From positions 51,971,473 to 52,035,472 of the forward strand of contig OX419758.1 of assembly GCA_948567375.1 (NCBI GenBank): a stretch of 64,000 nucleotides of DNA, written 5' to 3'. The number at the start of each line of letters is the position of its first letter. The first letter of the stretch is position 1. Origin of the DNA: Lunularia cruciata (taxonomy: Eukaryota; Streptophyta; Marchantiopsida; Lunulariales; Lunulariaceae). The notes under the pieces are model-generated. The model was not told where the DNA came from. It did no database searches and saw only the letters and a program-made list of their open reading frames with translations. This document shows positions 12,131 to 24,322 of the stretch, in pieces. Made by a program: the position numbers and the translations under genes.

Positions 12131-15100
12131 TGGGATATATGGAATTTATGGAACACCAAATCCACTTCCACCAAACCATTGGGATTTTTACGTCCAAGTC
12201 CTACCCGAACATCGTTTCACCTAGTTCATCACCTTGCACTTTAGACAAGATTTCCTACATATGATCACCATAATTGAGGAACCCTTGGCGCTGCTAGTTG
12301 TAACTTATAGAGAACGGTGGATGTGATGTTTCTATGTGTTAATAAATTAGATAGATTGTGAGTGGTGTGATAGAGTAGCAACCATGGCAACAATACCCGA
12401 TGTTATCCTTGATATGCAGCAACAAATCGAGCACCTTACTCAATTGATGGATGAACTAGATCTTCGACGACAAGAGCAGGTGGAGAGAGTACCAATTTGA
12501 GAAGGAGAAGATCAGATCAGATTCCCTAAACCCAAGGTATTTGAAGGCAAGAATCTTTCGGGTGCAGTGGAGAATTTTGTGTTTGATTGTGAACGTTATT
12601 TTGAAGCTACCAATCTACAAGATGAGCAAAAACAGATTCTCTTGGCTTCTAGCCAATTGGATGGAGTAGCAAAGCTATGGTGGAGATTTTGAGTGGAGCA
12701 AGCTGAACGACAAATTGTTGCCCCAATCTTGACATGTGCAAAATTCAAGAGTGCAATAATTAGTCCATTCCAAGCTATAAATACCACATGAGCTGCACGG
12801 GATACGTTGGAAGAGTTGAAACAGATTGTCTTGATAAGAAGTTACATCATGCAATTCCAAAACACCATCATGCAAATTTGAGATATATTGGAAGGTGAAG
12901 CTCAAGATCGATTTGTGAGGGGCTTGAAGGTGAGAACCAAATTAGAGGTAACCATGCAAGAGCCACAACACTTGGAGGAAGCCATGCGGTTGGCTAAACA
13001 TTTTGATTCCTTGGTGGCAACAACTTGGTCTTGACCTCGACCTCCACGGAGCCTACCAATACACTACACACAAGTGGAGGAGCCAACACCAATGGAGATT
13101 GATGTCATTCAACAAAGAACACTTGGCACGGCAAATAGAAAGAGACTACAACAAAATGGTGGTTGTTTTTATAGTCCCCAATTGGGACATCACATTGCTG
13201 AATGTCCACTCAAGAATGGATGACCTTGACAAGTTGCCCAGGTGGAGGTTGTGGAGCGGAATGATCAAGGAAACAAGGAATCCCAATAAGAGATTTCAAA
13301 CTGCATACTCGAAGCTTGATTAGTTCTAATGGAATTGAAGGCTCGACCTATGCAAGTTTGCTTCACTTGCAAGGTATGATATCTAATCAGGATTGTAGGA
13401 TTTTGGTTGATTCTAGAAGTTTAGAGAATTGCATGTCTATGCAAGTAGCAAAGGAATTAGGTATTCTTATCAAGCCAGTGATTGAAAGTAGTTTGATGAT
13501 GGCGGATGGTAGAAAGGGTTCTACATTTTGCACCTCACATCTTGTTACCTTCAAGATTGGGAACGAGTATTTGGAGTGTATGAGGTTTGTAGTGGCACCT
13601 CAACACCATGATATCATTTTGGGTCTACCTTGGCTTGAACATCATAAAGTTCAATTCGATTGGACCCGATGCCAAATTCAAGTACAACACAAAGGTAGGA
13701 ATTCCCGATTAGGTTGTATGGCACCTCTCAGTAAGAAATCTAAGAATAATCAGTCCCAAGATGGGAATTTTGCCAAGAAGGCAACCATAGAGCAAGCTTG
13801 GAAGAGAGATGAGTCCCTAAAAAGGAATTTTGTTAGTAAAGTAGCCATGGATCAAGTTTTGGAGGAAGATAAGTCTGTATTTGCGGTGTGGATCAAGCCA
13901 ATTGCACAAGAACAATCTACGGAGAGCCAAGAGCCTCATCAAGCAATGGTTGATCGGATAGTTAAGGAGTTTGTGGATGTGTTTCTAGATGATATGCCAA
14001 AGGGATTACCCTTCAATCAAGGTTGCCCTTCAAGATTGATTTATTGCCAAGGAGTACTTTTGTGAGTAGACAAATCTATCGGCTCTCACCAAAGGAGTTG
14101 GAGGAGTTGCAAACAACACTTATAGAGTTGTTGGAGAAGGACTTCATACGACATAATGCCTCTCCTTGGGGAGCACCAATACTATTTGTTCCAAAGAAGG
14201 ATGGAGTACTTTGTTTCTATATTGATTATTGTGGGCTCAATAAGCAAACTGTGAAGAATGCATATTCCTTGCCTTAGATTGATGACCTGCTTGATCAACT
14301 AAGTGGAGCATGTTACTTTTCCAAGTTGGATCTTTGTCGCGGCTATTGGAAAATTCCTATTGATAGAGAGGATGTGCAAAAGATTGCCTTTCACACAATG
14401 TATGGGCATTTTGAGTGGAGAGTTCTACCTTTCAGACTCACTAATGCTCCAGTAGCCTTCATGGATCAGATAAATCGGGTGTTGGATGGACTATTGGATT
14501 GGTCCGTGGTGGTGTTTTTGGATGATATCTTAATCTATAGCAAGACAGAGGTAAACCCCGTTAATCATGTGCAAGAAGTCCTAAGACGACTACGACAATG
14601 GAAATTTTACCTCAAGAAGTCAAAGTGTGCCTTTAAACAAAAGGAGGTTACCTTCTTGGGTCATAAGATCTCATCAAAGGAGATCAAGATGGAAGAAGAG
14701 AAGATCAAGGCCATTACTGATTGGCCTACCCCAACTGATGCTACAAAAGTAGGGGCATTTTATGGATTGGCCAGTTTTTTCCAACGGTTCATCCACTATT
14801 ATGCTCATGTGGTTGCACCATTGACTGACCTCTTGGGAAAGAACTCAAGCTTCCAGTGGACCACCAAGCATGAAGAAGCATTCCAGAAGTTAAAGCATAT
14901 GGTGTCTTCAAGACCCATTCTTCAACCATATGATCCTCAACTACCTTGTGTAGTTGATTTTGATGCTTCTAACTTTGCAATTAAAAGTGTGTTGCAACAG
15001 GAATTCACATATGGACTACATCCCATTGCCTTTTTGTCTTGCTGATTAAATACAGCTGAAAGAAATTACTTTGCTTGAGATCGGGAACAACTTGCAATGG

Positions 15101-16830
15101 TATATGCCACCAAGGTATGGAGGCATTATCTCTTTGAGAAACAAGTGACCATGTGAATTGATCATAAGCCATTGTTGCAGACCTACACTTGGAGCACATG
15201 AAGAGTCGACATCATCGATGGTAAGAGCAACTTCAATTATTTGTCATCAAACTTGAGTACAAACCAGGTTGGTTCCACGTCATCCCTGATGCTCTATCAC
15301 AACGACCTAATTTCAAGGCTCTTCCTCTCATCACGATGGCAATTACAACAATGTCAATTGACTCCTAGGTCCATAACAAGTTTTGAGTAGCTCTACATCA
15401 AGATCCCTTCTTCTAAATGGTACATGGTCATTTGACAGCATGTGACAAGGGGTTCAACACCGTCTCCTTCAAGGAAGGCCTTTTATTCCATGCAGACCAG
15501 ATCTATGTTCCAGCCAAAGGTGATCTTTGACTTGTGTGCCTTCAAGAAGCCCATGATTTAAAAATAGCTGATCACATGGGAGTGGACAAGACCTTGGCAC
15601 CCTCCAACGCCAATGATGGTGGTCCAACATGACACAAGATGTTTGGGACTTTGTCAGATCATGTGAGAGTTATCAACGTAACAAGGCCAGGAACCAAAAG
15701 CCGAGTGGACTCCTTCAGCCACTTCCCATTCCAACTACTCGTTGGGAACATGTGAGCTTAGATCTCATTACCTCCTTACCCAAGACACAACAAGGTCACA
15801 CAACAATTGTGGTGTTTGTGGATAAGCTTAGTAAGCAAATCCATTTGGCACCACGGTTGATACTGTGGATGCTCCAACCTTAGCGCAACTCTAATTTGAT
15901 AATGTCTTCAAACATCATGGGATGCCATGTGTACTCATCTCCGATCGTGATCCTCTTTTCACTAGAAAGTTTTGGCAAGCACTCTTCCAGTTACTTGGGA
16001 CCAAGCTTGCTTTGTCCACAACCTATCAACTGATGGACAAACAAAACGTGCAAATTGCACCTTAGAAGATATGCTTCGTGCTTTTTTCAACATTCACCAT
16101 ACCAATTGGGATCAATGTCTTGCAGCTATGGAGTTTGCATGCAATAATTCTAAATAAGCAAGCACCGGATTCTCTCCTTTTTTTCTCAATTTTGGCCAAG
16201 ATCCCCTTGTCCTTGATTCTCTTCTTGCTCTTCCTCCATCTCAAGTTCCCTGTACTTTAACCTTCTTGACCACCATCTCTGAATCTCTCTAACAAGCCAA
16301 ATCTCACTTCCTTGTTGCTCAGAATCATCAAAAAAATATGTGGACCATCATTGTTGTGATCTCAGCTTTGAAGTTGGTGATAAAGTTATGTTATCCTCTA
16401 GTAATCTACCCCTCCCACTTGATACCTAAGTTTGTAAACTTGCCCCTAATTGGATAAGACCTTTTGATGTCACCCAAATGATCTCTCTTATTGCTTATCG
16501 ACTTGCTTTGCCTTCTCATATGCGCATCCATCCTGTCTTCCATGTTTCCAAGTTGAAACCCTTTGTTCATAATCCCTCTTCTTTCTCCTCTTGAGTCCAA
16601 CCTCCTCCTCCCTCCATCCCTATCAATGATCATGAGGAGTACAAAGTTGATCATATCCTTGCGCATTGCCACATCCAACGAGGACGCCACAAACATACGG
16701 AGTACAAGGTCCTTTGAAAAGGGTATCCCCTTCATGATGCCACATGGGAACCTCTTTCTCACATCTAGAATGCACAGACGGCCATCCAGGAGTTTGAAGC
16801 TTCAATGGCGATGAGGATGTCACCAACTAA

Positions 16831-16843
16831 GGGTGGGGGAATA
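16831..16843 (+). other. Polypurine tract of element D
   Basis: GGGTGGGGGAATA immediately precedes the 3' LTR. A matching purine run, in complement, adjoins the 3' LTR of element B at 2603-2613. Confidence 0.7.
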
Positions 16844-17201
16844 TGTAATAGTATGGAGTTTAGTGATGTAGCTAGGAAGGCTAACAAAGTAGTGAATGAG
16901 CCAAATCAGCCTAGAATATTCCAAAAGCATCTAGGAAGCTTCTTGGGAAGCTTCTCGACTAGTTAACTTGTGCCCCAAATAGGTTGCTTCTAGAAGGAAA
17001 CTTCTAGAAAATTCTAACTAGCTTAGATTGCATGCCAAGTAAGTGGCTTCTAGAAGGAAGCTTCTCAAGAAGCTTCTCAAGGAGCTACTTATAAATACCA
17101 AAGCCAAAGCTCATCCTAGGCATTCAGAGTTTTCCCTCATTCAAGTGTCCCAATGTGAGTTTCAATTTACCTATTTCTCTCCTTGGATTTGGTCTTTTTC
17201 A
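16844..17201 (+). repeat. 3' LTR of element D
   Basis: 358 bp, begins TGTAATAGTATGGAG and ends GGTCTTTTTCA. It is colinear with the 5' LTR but shorter in the middle. TATA box CTTATAAATACC lies at about 17089-17100. Confidence 0.85.
17002..17014 (+). promoter_or_regulatory. Heat-shock-element-like motif in 3' LTR
   Basis: TTCTAGAAAATTC again fits TTCnnGAAnnTTC exactly. It sits at the place corresponding to 11846-11858 in the 5' LTR. Confidence 0.4.
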
Positions 17202-18843
17202 AAAAAACTTCCCAAGTTATGATTAACTACCCCTAGTTGTCTTCCTCAAAGGTGCGCAACAACCTAATCAAGAATTCTTACCTTGGTCCTATATTTGAAT
17301 TTGTATTCTCCAAATTCAACCCCATGGATTTGTAGTTGCTCCTCCATATCCAGATATGATTCGAGGAAAACCTATAATCATATCAGGATGTGGAGGAGCA
17401 ACTACAAATCTCATGCATTCTTTACACTATTTTCTAATCTTGAATGCAACAAGACGTAAGGCATAGAATACAAAACATTTTCTACCATCCGCCATCATCA
17501 ATTAAGTACTAAATATCCATTTGATATGAATAGATAACTCCTAAGGTAATTGCATGGTCATGCAATTCTCAAAACTCTCACAATCAGCAAAATTCATCTA
17601 CTCCTGATTGGATATTATACCTTGCAAGTGTATCAAAGTTGCATAGGTAAAGCTTTCAATCTTGTTGGAATAAATCAAGTTCCCAATAAGTGTCTCAATT
17701 TCTCCTATCAAGACTCTTTTTTTCCTTGATCCTCATAATCCAAGAACTTTATTTTGTGTAATGGATTTAGCAATTTAGCAATATGATGTTTATTTTGGCA
17801 ACAAGAGAATCAAATATCATTTTATTGCAATCTTTTTCTATCTCTTATGTCAAGTGGTCTCCATTGGATGACATCAATCTCTATCAATGTAGACTCCTCT
17901 ATCTTTGTATGGTGTATTTAAAGGTTTTTTGAATGTCTATGTCAAGACTAAGTTGTGGTAACTAAGGATTCAAAGGGCTTGTCTAATTGCATAGCTTCTT
18001 CTAAATATTAAGGCCCAAGTATGTTATTTCTAACTTGATACATGATTTGAAATCTCTCACAAACCAATCCAAAGCTTTACCTTCTAATATTTTGGGAATC
18101 TATATTATTGTGCTTTGAAATTGAATGATGTAGCTTCTCATAGAACCAATGTGCTTCAATTTTTCCAATCTATCTCTTGTTGCTTGTGGAGCATTCACCG
18201 CTTGTAATTATCTGATGATTATAGTCTTGAATTTTTCCAATGTCAAGATTAGAATAAAAAATTACCATTGAGTTTGCTCTATTAAAAATTATGACCATAG
18301 TTTTGCAACTTCATCTCATTAGCTCAAAGCTAAGAAAATCAATCTTTGTTCATCTAGAAGATTGTAGTTTCAAAATGAATTTTGCAATCAAACAGAAATT
18401 TCTCTATTGCACACAACAGATTTTGGCTTTCAAATACATTTGGGCCTTCAAATACAAAAATTAAACTTACACTTCTTCTTCTCAAAACATTGCTCTCTCT
18501 TCTTGCTCTTGTTGTTGATGATCATGATCTCTCCTTCATAATAATCAAGTAAGATGCTCAATGTATTGTCACATAGTAATGGTAAATTTGGACATTTTAT
18601 TATAACTAATTATCTACCAAACTATTTACTTGCAATTATCAAATCTAAAAAACCCATCACACTCCATAAGTTATAATGAAAAGTATTAACAGTTCATCAT
18701 GACAAGCTGATCAGATTCCAAAAAAATTCTCAAAGCATGATATGATGCTTTGATAATACATGGATATGGAAATCCAATTGGTTTAGTGAAAATGGAATGG
18801 TGGTCTATAGATTCCATTCATCATATTCTTGCTCTGATACCAA

Positions 18844-19234
18844 TGTAAAAGACTGATGAGACAAATAAAAGAATGGAAAATCATAGTGGAAGATAACATT
18901 GGATCTCTCAAGTGAGGGAAAATCCAAATGCCTAGCCTAGGTTTGGCATTGGTATTTATAGACACTGTAGATATAAGGCTTCCAAATAGCTTACAAGGAA
19001 GATTCCTTCTAGAAGTTGCCTTACTTGTAATGCAAGCTTAACTAGTCATTTACTTGGTGTACCACTAAGCTAATCATCAACTTGGCATACCAAGTAACTC
19101 AACCCTTAGATTCCTAGAACCTTCTTACCAAGAAGTTTCCTAGATGCTTATAAAAAATTCTCAATTTTTTCTAGCTATATGTTAATTCTATAACCTATTA
19201 GCTATATTTTATTTTGCTAACTCTATATTATTAC
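18844..19234 (-). repeat. 5' LTR of element B
   Basis: Minus-oriented LTR of the same family, next to a well-kept initiator-tRNA-Met primer site (complement of GCTCTGATACCAA just to its left). It carries the complement of TATAAATA near 18955, and ends with ATATTATTAC at the right. Confidence 0.8.
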
Positions 19235-19579
19235 TATAAACTATAGAAGTTAGAGTTTCCATATAGCGCCAAATAGTTGAACTAGTTAGTATCATAGCAC
19301 AAAATGCTTGTGTATAAGGTTTACCTTTAGTGAGAAGACTTCTATTCCATTACAATTCTAGTAGTACAGCAAATAAACTTGAGCATTAAGGTCATGAAAG
19401 GCAAAGCCAAGTAGCACAACCAAGTGTTTGATTAGTTTAGACCCTATATGCTAGCATCCACATTATCCATTCCTTATTTCATGTGACTAGATCCCCAATA
19501 AGAGGACATCTATAAAGTAGTTTGATTATATTTTAGTGTTCCTTGTGTTTTATAATTTTTGTGTATCAATATTTGCATC

Positions 19580-20364
19580 AATTTCATGATAGTTTTCAAC
19601 ACAATAGACACATGCTATATGAATTAAGCTACAAAGTATGAAATTCAAAGTGGTAGCCTTATATCTACAATGATATGCTCATATGTACTCCTTGATCAAA
19701 TGGATGAAATTCCATATATGTTGCATTATATAATACTAAATCTAGAAGAACAAAGAAGCAACCTCACTCTATTTCCCTTTACTTTGAGATCTTGGTTTTT
19801 GCCACTCCACTCGCTCTCCATCCAAGAAGAGGATGGAAATTGCCTCCTCCTAAATTGTGTTGTATGTGGGATTTATAACCACACCATTTTCTATTGTTAC
19901 TCAATCATCTCAAACCAAATACAAGTATACTCTAACTTGTGTCATTTTCAAAAGACACCAATGCTCCTTCCATGTGAGGTATACACTCTCTCGTGCCATG
20001 GAAAATACTATATCTTTTACTGCATTATGGCTAGTTATGATAAGTTATGGCTAGTTAATAGTTGTCCTCCAAAAGGACAACATGTCATATAGATCCTTAT
20101 CACACCTACACTTACACCTATAGTACTACTGTTATAAGTGAGTAATGAAATAGAGATGGGTGGACCACACTTAAGTGGAACCTAATTAGTGTAGAGAAAG
20201 TAGCTAGAGCAAGTTCTAATACTCTAATTCAAGGTCTAACTAGGAATTAATGCACATACCCTCGGCACAACACAAGCAAAGATGTGCATTAGTAGCACAA
20301 GGAATGGATATGTGTAAAACCATTAGCTAGACATATTATTAGAGGGTGGAAATATCTAGATGGA
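19580..20364 (-). mobile_element. LINE fragment, C-terminal endonuclease part
   Basis: Reverse-complement DNA lines up with the + strand LINE body at about 31750-32420: CACATCTTTGCTT, the CCTTTTGGAGGACA block, the GAAGGAGCATT block and CATACTTTGTAGC occur in the same order. It covers the Cys/His cluster and endonuclease-like region but not the 3' tail. It has no intact frame and is old. The right edge is cut by the solo LTR starting at 20365. Confidence 0.6.
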
Positions 20365-20852
20365 TGTTAAATATGATGGTCTAAGTAGATCATATACAGG
20401 TGTCACCAAAACAGTACTTCCACTAATAGGACAGAGGTCAAAAAACAACCCTCAAAACTTCAATGCCAATTTTTGAGGTCTAAATGGATGAATCAAGCCA
20501 TGAAAAATAAATTATTCTCCTCTCTCTATAATCAAGGTGTTGCCTTCTCCCCCAACTTGTCTCATTGAGAGCTTTCCAAGGATATTTCATCCATGTTGTT
20601 TTAAGCTTCCTACAAGAAGATTCCTTTTGGGTAAACTTGTTTGACCAACCAAACAGGATAAGGATACACATGTTACCAATCCATACATCTGATCAAAGGA
20701 TGGAGATCCCTTTGATTGGATCCTCTTGTCTATATAATAAAGACAAGATTCTCCTTTGGTGCATCGGGGTATTGAGGATGAAGCCTTGTGTTCCAGTTGT
20801 ATTTATTTTCTTTTGTTTCTCATGGGGGATCTCTTGTCCTTAGAACATTACA
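20365..20852 (+). repeat. Solo LTR, second LTR family (copy 2)
   Basis: 488 bp beginning TGTTAAATATG and ending ACATTACA. It shares with 3048-3581 the ordered motifs TCACCAAAA.AG.ACTTC, GAGAGCTTTCCAA, CTACAAGAAGATTC, TTGACCAACCAAA, TATATAAT..AGA and GGTGCATCGG. No primer site follows. Confidence 0.65.
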
Positions 20853-21895
20853 ATATGTCAACTAAGAGAGAATGTAGTACCTATAGAAATTGTTGATTCC
20901 TCAAGGAAGATTACTAAACTTTGGTTCAATCAAAAACTATGGAGGCAAAGGATGGAAAGCCATTGGATGAAAATGTGGATAAGCCTTCTCTATTTTCCTT
21001 AAACAACCTTTGAGAGAAAAAGATCTCTCCTCCACCTTGATGATATAAGTCTCACAGACTTGCCTCTAAACAGCAACAAAATGGGAGGAAAGAAATGTTC
21101 TAGAACCCAAAAATACCATAAGTCTTACTCTTCAATTGATAATAAGACTACCTATTTGCACAAGATTGCTAGAGATGTGCCAAATCCAATGTCACACACT
21201 CAAATGTCCTTGATCCAATGATATCACCAAAGATCTTATGATCCTCCTATCAAATCTCTCAAATTTGTTACCAATGTTGGAGAATCATACAAAGTAGGTA
21301 GCTTGGTCAATAGGCAATACTAAAGGAGATTATACCAAATGCCACCTACAAATCTCCTAGTAGAGAAAGGTCATCAACATGAAAAATATCATCTACAAGG
21401 GCAATGTTTGATAAGAATGTGACAAAAATTTTAGATCCAATTAGCACTCAAAGAATACTAGGTCATTTGTAAATAAGATACACTCTTATTAGTTAAAGGG
21501 TGAGGAGGGATGCTTAAAGGGAACCATGCTTGAACTTTGACACCTTGAATCTCAAGCATTACAAGATGAAGCTTGATAGTCACGTGGTCAAAGGCATGTC
21601 TAATCTAATGTATGTATTGTCTACCAAGGAGTGAAAGACACAAATTGGCATGGCTAAAGTAGTATATAAGAGAGCTCAAAAGTGAGTTATGCTAAATAAA
21701 CATCCCCTATGAAATCTCTTTATTGGGTATTGAAATTTTACCGTAAGATGCAAAATATCTAAAATGCCATATCTAAATTATTTTATAAAGGATCTATAAC
21801 ATCAAATTCAAATTTAATCTCTTTCCATATAGTGATTCCTTCTTGTGAGAAACCATGCTAGTAACAAAGAGGAAAAAGAACAATAATAAGTATAA
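20853..21895. other. Unassigned AT-rich stretch
   Basis: No open frame of convincing length or composition is present. The base composition resembles the decayed elements to the left, and it is probably old repeat DNA, but no family motif was recognised. Confidence 0.4.
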
Positions 21896-21945
21896 CATAA
21901 AGGAAATAAGACTTGCCAAGGATTCAAAAGCCTCTCTAAGCTCCC

Positions 21946-22042
<97 letters not shown>

Positions 22043-22115
22043 AGAAGAATAAAAAGATTTCATAAAAGGAATAGGACTTGTTAAGGATCCACAAGCCTCT
22101 CTAAGCTCTCTAGAG
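21896..22115. repeat. Compound microsatellite between two 55-bp direct repeats
   Basis: An (AG) run of about 22 units (21947-21990) passes directly into an (AT) run of about 24 units (21991-22039). It is bracketed by a direct repeat starting ATAAAGGAAATAAGACTTG (21896-21951) and ATAAAAGGAATAGGACTTG (22062-22115), both ending in CTAGAGA. Conceptual proteins over it are low-complexity artefacts. Confidence 0.9.
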
Positions 22116-23871
22116 ATGCACATGAGATGCTACTAAAAATATATAATTATGCACCTACAGAAGAACCCACTTTGGATGGATATCTAGGAGTGCTGCGATG
22201 CATAAAGATAAAGACTAACAACCACTTGGTGTAGCAACTCCAGACTAATATCTACTAAGGTGTTATTGGAAGTGAGAAAATGCTAAAATACAATGGTATA
22301 ACCAATAGGACACAAGAAAATCTCCACAATAGAAAGTGTTTTAATGCACATTATGTCCTTCTCCATTGCAAGACCTCACTAATTGATGTAGCAACCTTTC
22401 TCCTTGCTATTGGTGTAGCCATAGGGAACAACTCAATAAAATCACTAAAGGGGTCATCTAACAAGAAAATAACTTTTAAATGCTCATAAACCATCCTTAA
22501 CAACCCTCTTGAAGAAAGGCATGGGGCTATGCATAATTCATGTGCAAAACCCAAACTTCTAAGACATAGAGGTTCATTAGTCTAATACAACTCCAAGACT
22601 TCTAATGGAACTCCCTCTCTTGCCAAAGGATGTAATAAACATAAGGAACAAACAGTCTTGCCAATTGAGGTAGCCATAAAAAGGACATAAGGTTCACAGG
22701 GACATATAGAGTTGCTTTGCTATACTTTACATATTAATCTAAGAGCTTACACCATTTTAATTGAGTGGAATTTATAGTATCATACAATTGAATCATCTCT
22801 TGCAACGTGTATCTTGAAAACACTACTCTTGTAGGGTAGCCCCATCCCTTATTTGCTCGCTGAAAATTGTAGCAGCTGCTTCTCTTTGCCCCACATATCT
22901 CCCTCTAGTATAAGGGGAATAAAAACCATGTTAACTCATCCAAGGGATGATGTGCCAGTTAGTCAAATGGTAAGCAACAAGTTTTTCTAGTTTCATCATG
23001 GATATGGAAAACAGCTTAAATAGTCTCAAACAGCTTTAAATGTAACATGCTTGAGAATTAAACCATTATTATGAATCAACTGATATCCACTAAAATGGTC
23101 TATGAAGAGATAGAAGTGGCGTGAAATCTTGAGTTTCAAGGATGTTGATGTTATTACTTACCTCTAGTGAGCATCTAAAGTGGTACAATCATAATTCTTG
23201 TACATCTTTCACAATAGATCTTTACCTTGTGACTTATCCCTTGCATATTAAAGAGTCTATGGCATACCAAGCATGGAGACTCATGGCCTCTAAGTAGCTT
23301 CACATAGAGAAGTAAAGTCATAGTTATCAAAAACAATTATACTGATATGTATCCTACTCCTTGTATCTCCTCATACCTTCAAAACCAAAACTCATATCCC
23401 ACCTAATATGAGCATATGCTAACTCTCAAAACACTAAAAATAAAAACACTCATACCTTCAATTTCATGTCTTAATAGTTTTTAAGCTAAATTCAAATGAA
23501 ACTAAAATATGAAAACCAAGAGATCAGAAGTAGAGATTCCCAATCCATCTCTTTTGTATTGAAGTAAGTATTGCAAACCATAAAAATATAAATATTCTCA
23601 TATCTTTCTATTGAGTTCTCCTTAGCCTTCAATGTGTGTACCAATGGAACTAAAATTGAAAAGTAACAGCATTGCCAATTCATTTGTATATTGTGTGCTA
23701 GTATACTCTCAAAATTCAAAAAATTTCTCCACTCCTTCACTCTCTCCCCCTTTATCACTCACATTCCTTGCGCTCCACACTTATCCAAGTGGTCTACGAC
23801 AACAAAATTAATTTGTGTGAAATTTGATGGAAAACTAGGTTATGTGTTTCTTGTACAATAAGAGTACACGG
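22116..23871. other. Unassigned AT-rich stretch
   Basis: Only short random-looking frames. A weak tRNA-like box (TGCCAGTTAGTCAAATGGT near 22952-22970) might mark a decayed SINE but is not sufficient for a call. Confidence 0.35.
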
Positions 23872-24322
23872 TGTATATATATAAACAAATTCACAAAAGT
23901 ATCCCCATAAATTTTTATTTGCAAATACAACCCTCAATCTTTGGCCTCTCAATCCAACAAGCGCTTCGCTACAAAGTCATATTGTAACAAATACAAAGAT
24001 ATTATCCATGCAGTCCTTCGCACAAATACAGGCAGGAAGATGCTCAGCTTGACATTGAGTACGACAACAATGATGGTGAGAAAAATACTTTTAATGAAAA
24101 CAACAAATGCCTTTGCTTTTCTCAAAAACAAAGGGCATTCATTGACTGCATTGCAAAATATGTAACTGCCTTGGCTATTATTGTAGCAGTTGTGAGGAGC
24201 TAATATGAAGGGTCGTAATTAAAGTTGATTTTTGTAAATAAAAAATTTTTTAGGGTATCTGAAGGGTATATTTGCAAATAAAAGTTTGTTAGAGGTATTT
24301 ATGTTAATTTTCCAATTATATA
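23872..24322. repeat. Inverted-repeat element, MITE-like
   Basis: The left arm (about 23872-23940, with ATTTGCAAATACAACCCTCA) pairs with the reverse complement of the right arm (about 24258-24322, with TGAAGGGTATATTTGCAAAT). The arms are about 50-65 bp, imperfect, and enclose about 320 bp of different sequence without a transposase. This is compatible with a small non-autonomous DNA transposon, though a chance or segmental inverted duplication cannot be excluded. Confidence 0.45.

Larger units (their letters stand above)
11688..17201 (+). mobile_element. Ty3/gypsy chromovirus fossil (element D), best preserved copy
   Basis: Full LTR-to-LTR structure on the + strand: 5' LTR 11688-12114, primer site 12115-12130, gag (about 12380-13100), protease (about 13330-13640), reverse transcriptase (about 14050-14800, with YIDYCGLN and VVFLDDILIYS), RNase H (about 14820-15300), integrase (about 15530-16160), chromodomain (about 16500-16810), purine tract 16831-16843, 3' LTR 16844-17201. 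It lies within element B. By eye the two LTRs differ at roughly one base in seven over their first 210 bp, mostly transitions, so the insertion is old but younger than B. It is broken, with about ten or more interruptions. Confidence 0.9.
2179..19234 (-). mobile_element. Outer Ty3/gypsy chromovirus fossil (element B) with nested insertions
   Basis: Two minus-oriented LTRs (2179-2602 and 18844-19234) bracket one chromovirus whose internal parts are seen in colinear order on the minus strand: gag and protease (18843 down to 17202), start of reverse transcriptase (11687-11081), rest of reverse transcriptase and integrase (7326-5210), and the chromodomain-bearing end of pol (about 2795-2603). Each gap between these segments is filled by a related element (D at 11688-17201, A at 7327-11080, C at about 2796-5209), so B is the oldest member of the stack. 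A tRNA-iMet-type primer site is readable next to its 5' LTR. It is broken throughout, with many tens of changes. Target duplications are not clearly preserved. Confidence 0.8.

Noticed and set aside
20853-21700. Interior of a retrotransposon following the LTR at 20365
   Set aside because: No primer site follows the LTR and no gag or pol motif could be recognised, so the LTR is called solo.
21794-22123. 109- and 61-codon frames over the microsatellite
   Set aside because: They consist of Ser-Leu or Tyr-Ile runs encoded by the AG/AT repeat and have no coding signal.
22940-23010. tRNA-like A and B boxes suggesting a SINE
   Set aside because: Both boxes are degenerate, and no second copy or flanking duplication was seen in the window.
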